A DNA stretch of 22,395 nucleotides from an uncultured Clostridia bacterium (GTDB lineage: Bacteria > Bacillota > Clostridia > Christensenellales > Pumilibacteraceae). The notes below the pieces were generated by a model that saw nothing but the letters and a program-made list of their open reading frames with translations, made no database searches and was not told where the DNA came from. Position 1 is the stretch's first letter. Every line of letters begins with the position of its first letter. The position numbers and the translations under genes are program-made. The stretch lies in NCBI GenBank assembly GCA_947589145.1, contig CANQCB010000012.1, positions 1 through 22,395 of the forward strand, written 5' to 3'. Below, in pieces: positions 22,391-22,395 of this stretch.

Positions 22391-22395
22391 ATTAG

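Overview
The window is a chromosomal segment of a Firmicute, most likely an uncultured gut-type member of the Clostridia. The evidence is the sporulation genes yqfC and yqfD, the order yqfC-yqfD-phoH-yqfF(pgpH)-ybeY-era-yqzL-recO followed by ppdK, dnaG-rpoD(sigA)-trmK-nif3, AGGAGG-type ribosome binding sites, and TTGACA/TATAAT-type promoters. This matches the long yqf-sigA region of Bacillus and Clostridia in a streamlined form: dgkA, cdd, glyQS and the PPDK regulator are absent. Assignments rest on motifs read by eye, and no database search was possible.

Layout. (1) 1-1677: the 3' part of a large secreted or surface protein with Ig-like, InlB B-type and three internal repeats, closed by a 32-bp perfect palindrome. 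(2) 1735-2216: a gene-poor stretch with a degenerate tandem repeat and a possible small acidic ORF on the minus strand. (3) 2217-8016: a tightly overlapping operon of YqfC, YqfD, PhoH, a short PgpH-like c-di-AMP phosphodiesterase, YbeY, Era, a 32-residue YqzL-like protein and a short RecO without its zinc finger. (4) 8148-10808: pyruvate phosphate dikinase with its own promoter, ending at a terminator. (5) 10892-14284: an AT-rich accessory island bounded by two identical 62-bp repeats. It holds an XRE repressor, an ImmA/IrrE metalloprotease, a DUF4417 protein, a basic/acidic gene pair that looks like toxin and immunity protein, and a start-less reading frame resembling a toxin tail followed by a small acidic gene. 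(6) 14454-22077: a consensus promoter driving dgt-like dNTPase, dnaG, rpoD, trmK, nif3 and a coiled-coil zinc-ribbon gene, then galU and a short amidohydrolase-fold protein lacking the usual metal ligands. (7) 22147-22340: promoter, tRNA-Leu with anticodon AAG, and a strong terminator. A further promoter sits at the right edge.

How the parts fit. The core operons couple sporulation, cyclic-di-AMP turnover, ribosome assembly (YbeY, Era), DNA repair (RecO), DNA replication (DnaG), dNTP control and the housekeeping sigma factor. The island interrupts this conserved order between ppdK and dgt and is the part most likely to hold something undescribed. Its XRE-ImmA pair resembles the repressor/anti-repressor switch of integrative elements, but no integrase or transfer gene is visible. 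The island is therefore either a decayed element or a cargo module regulated by its own switch.
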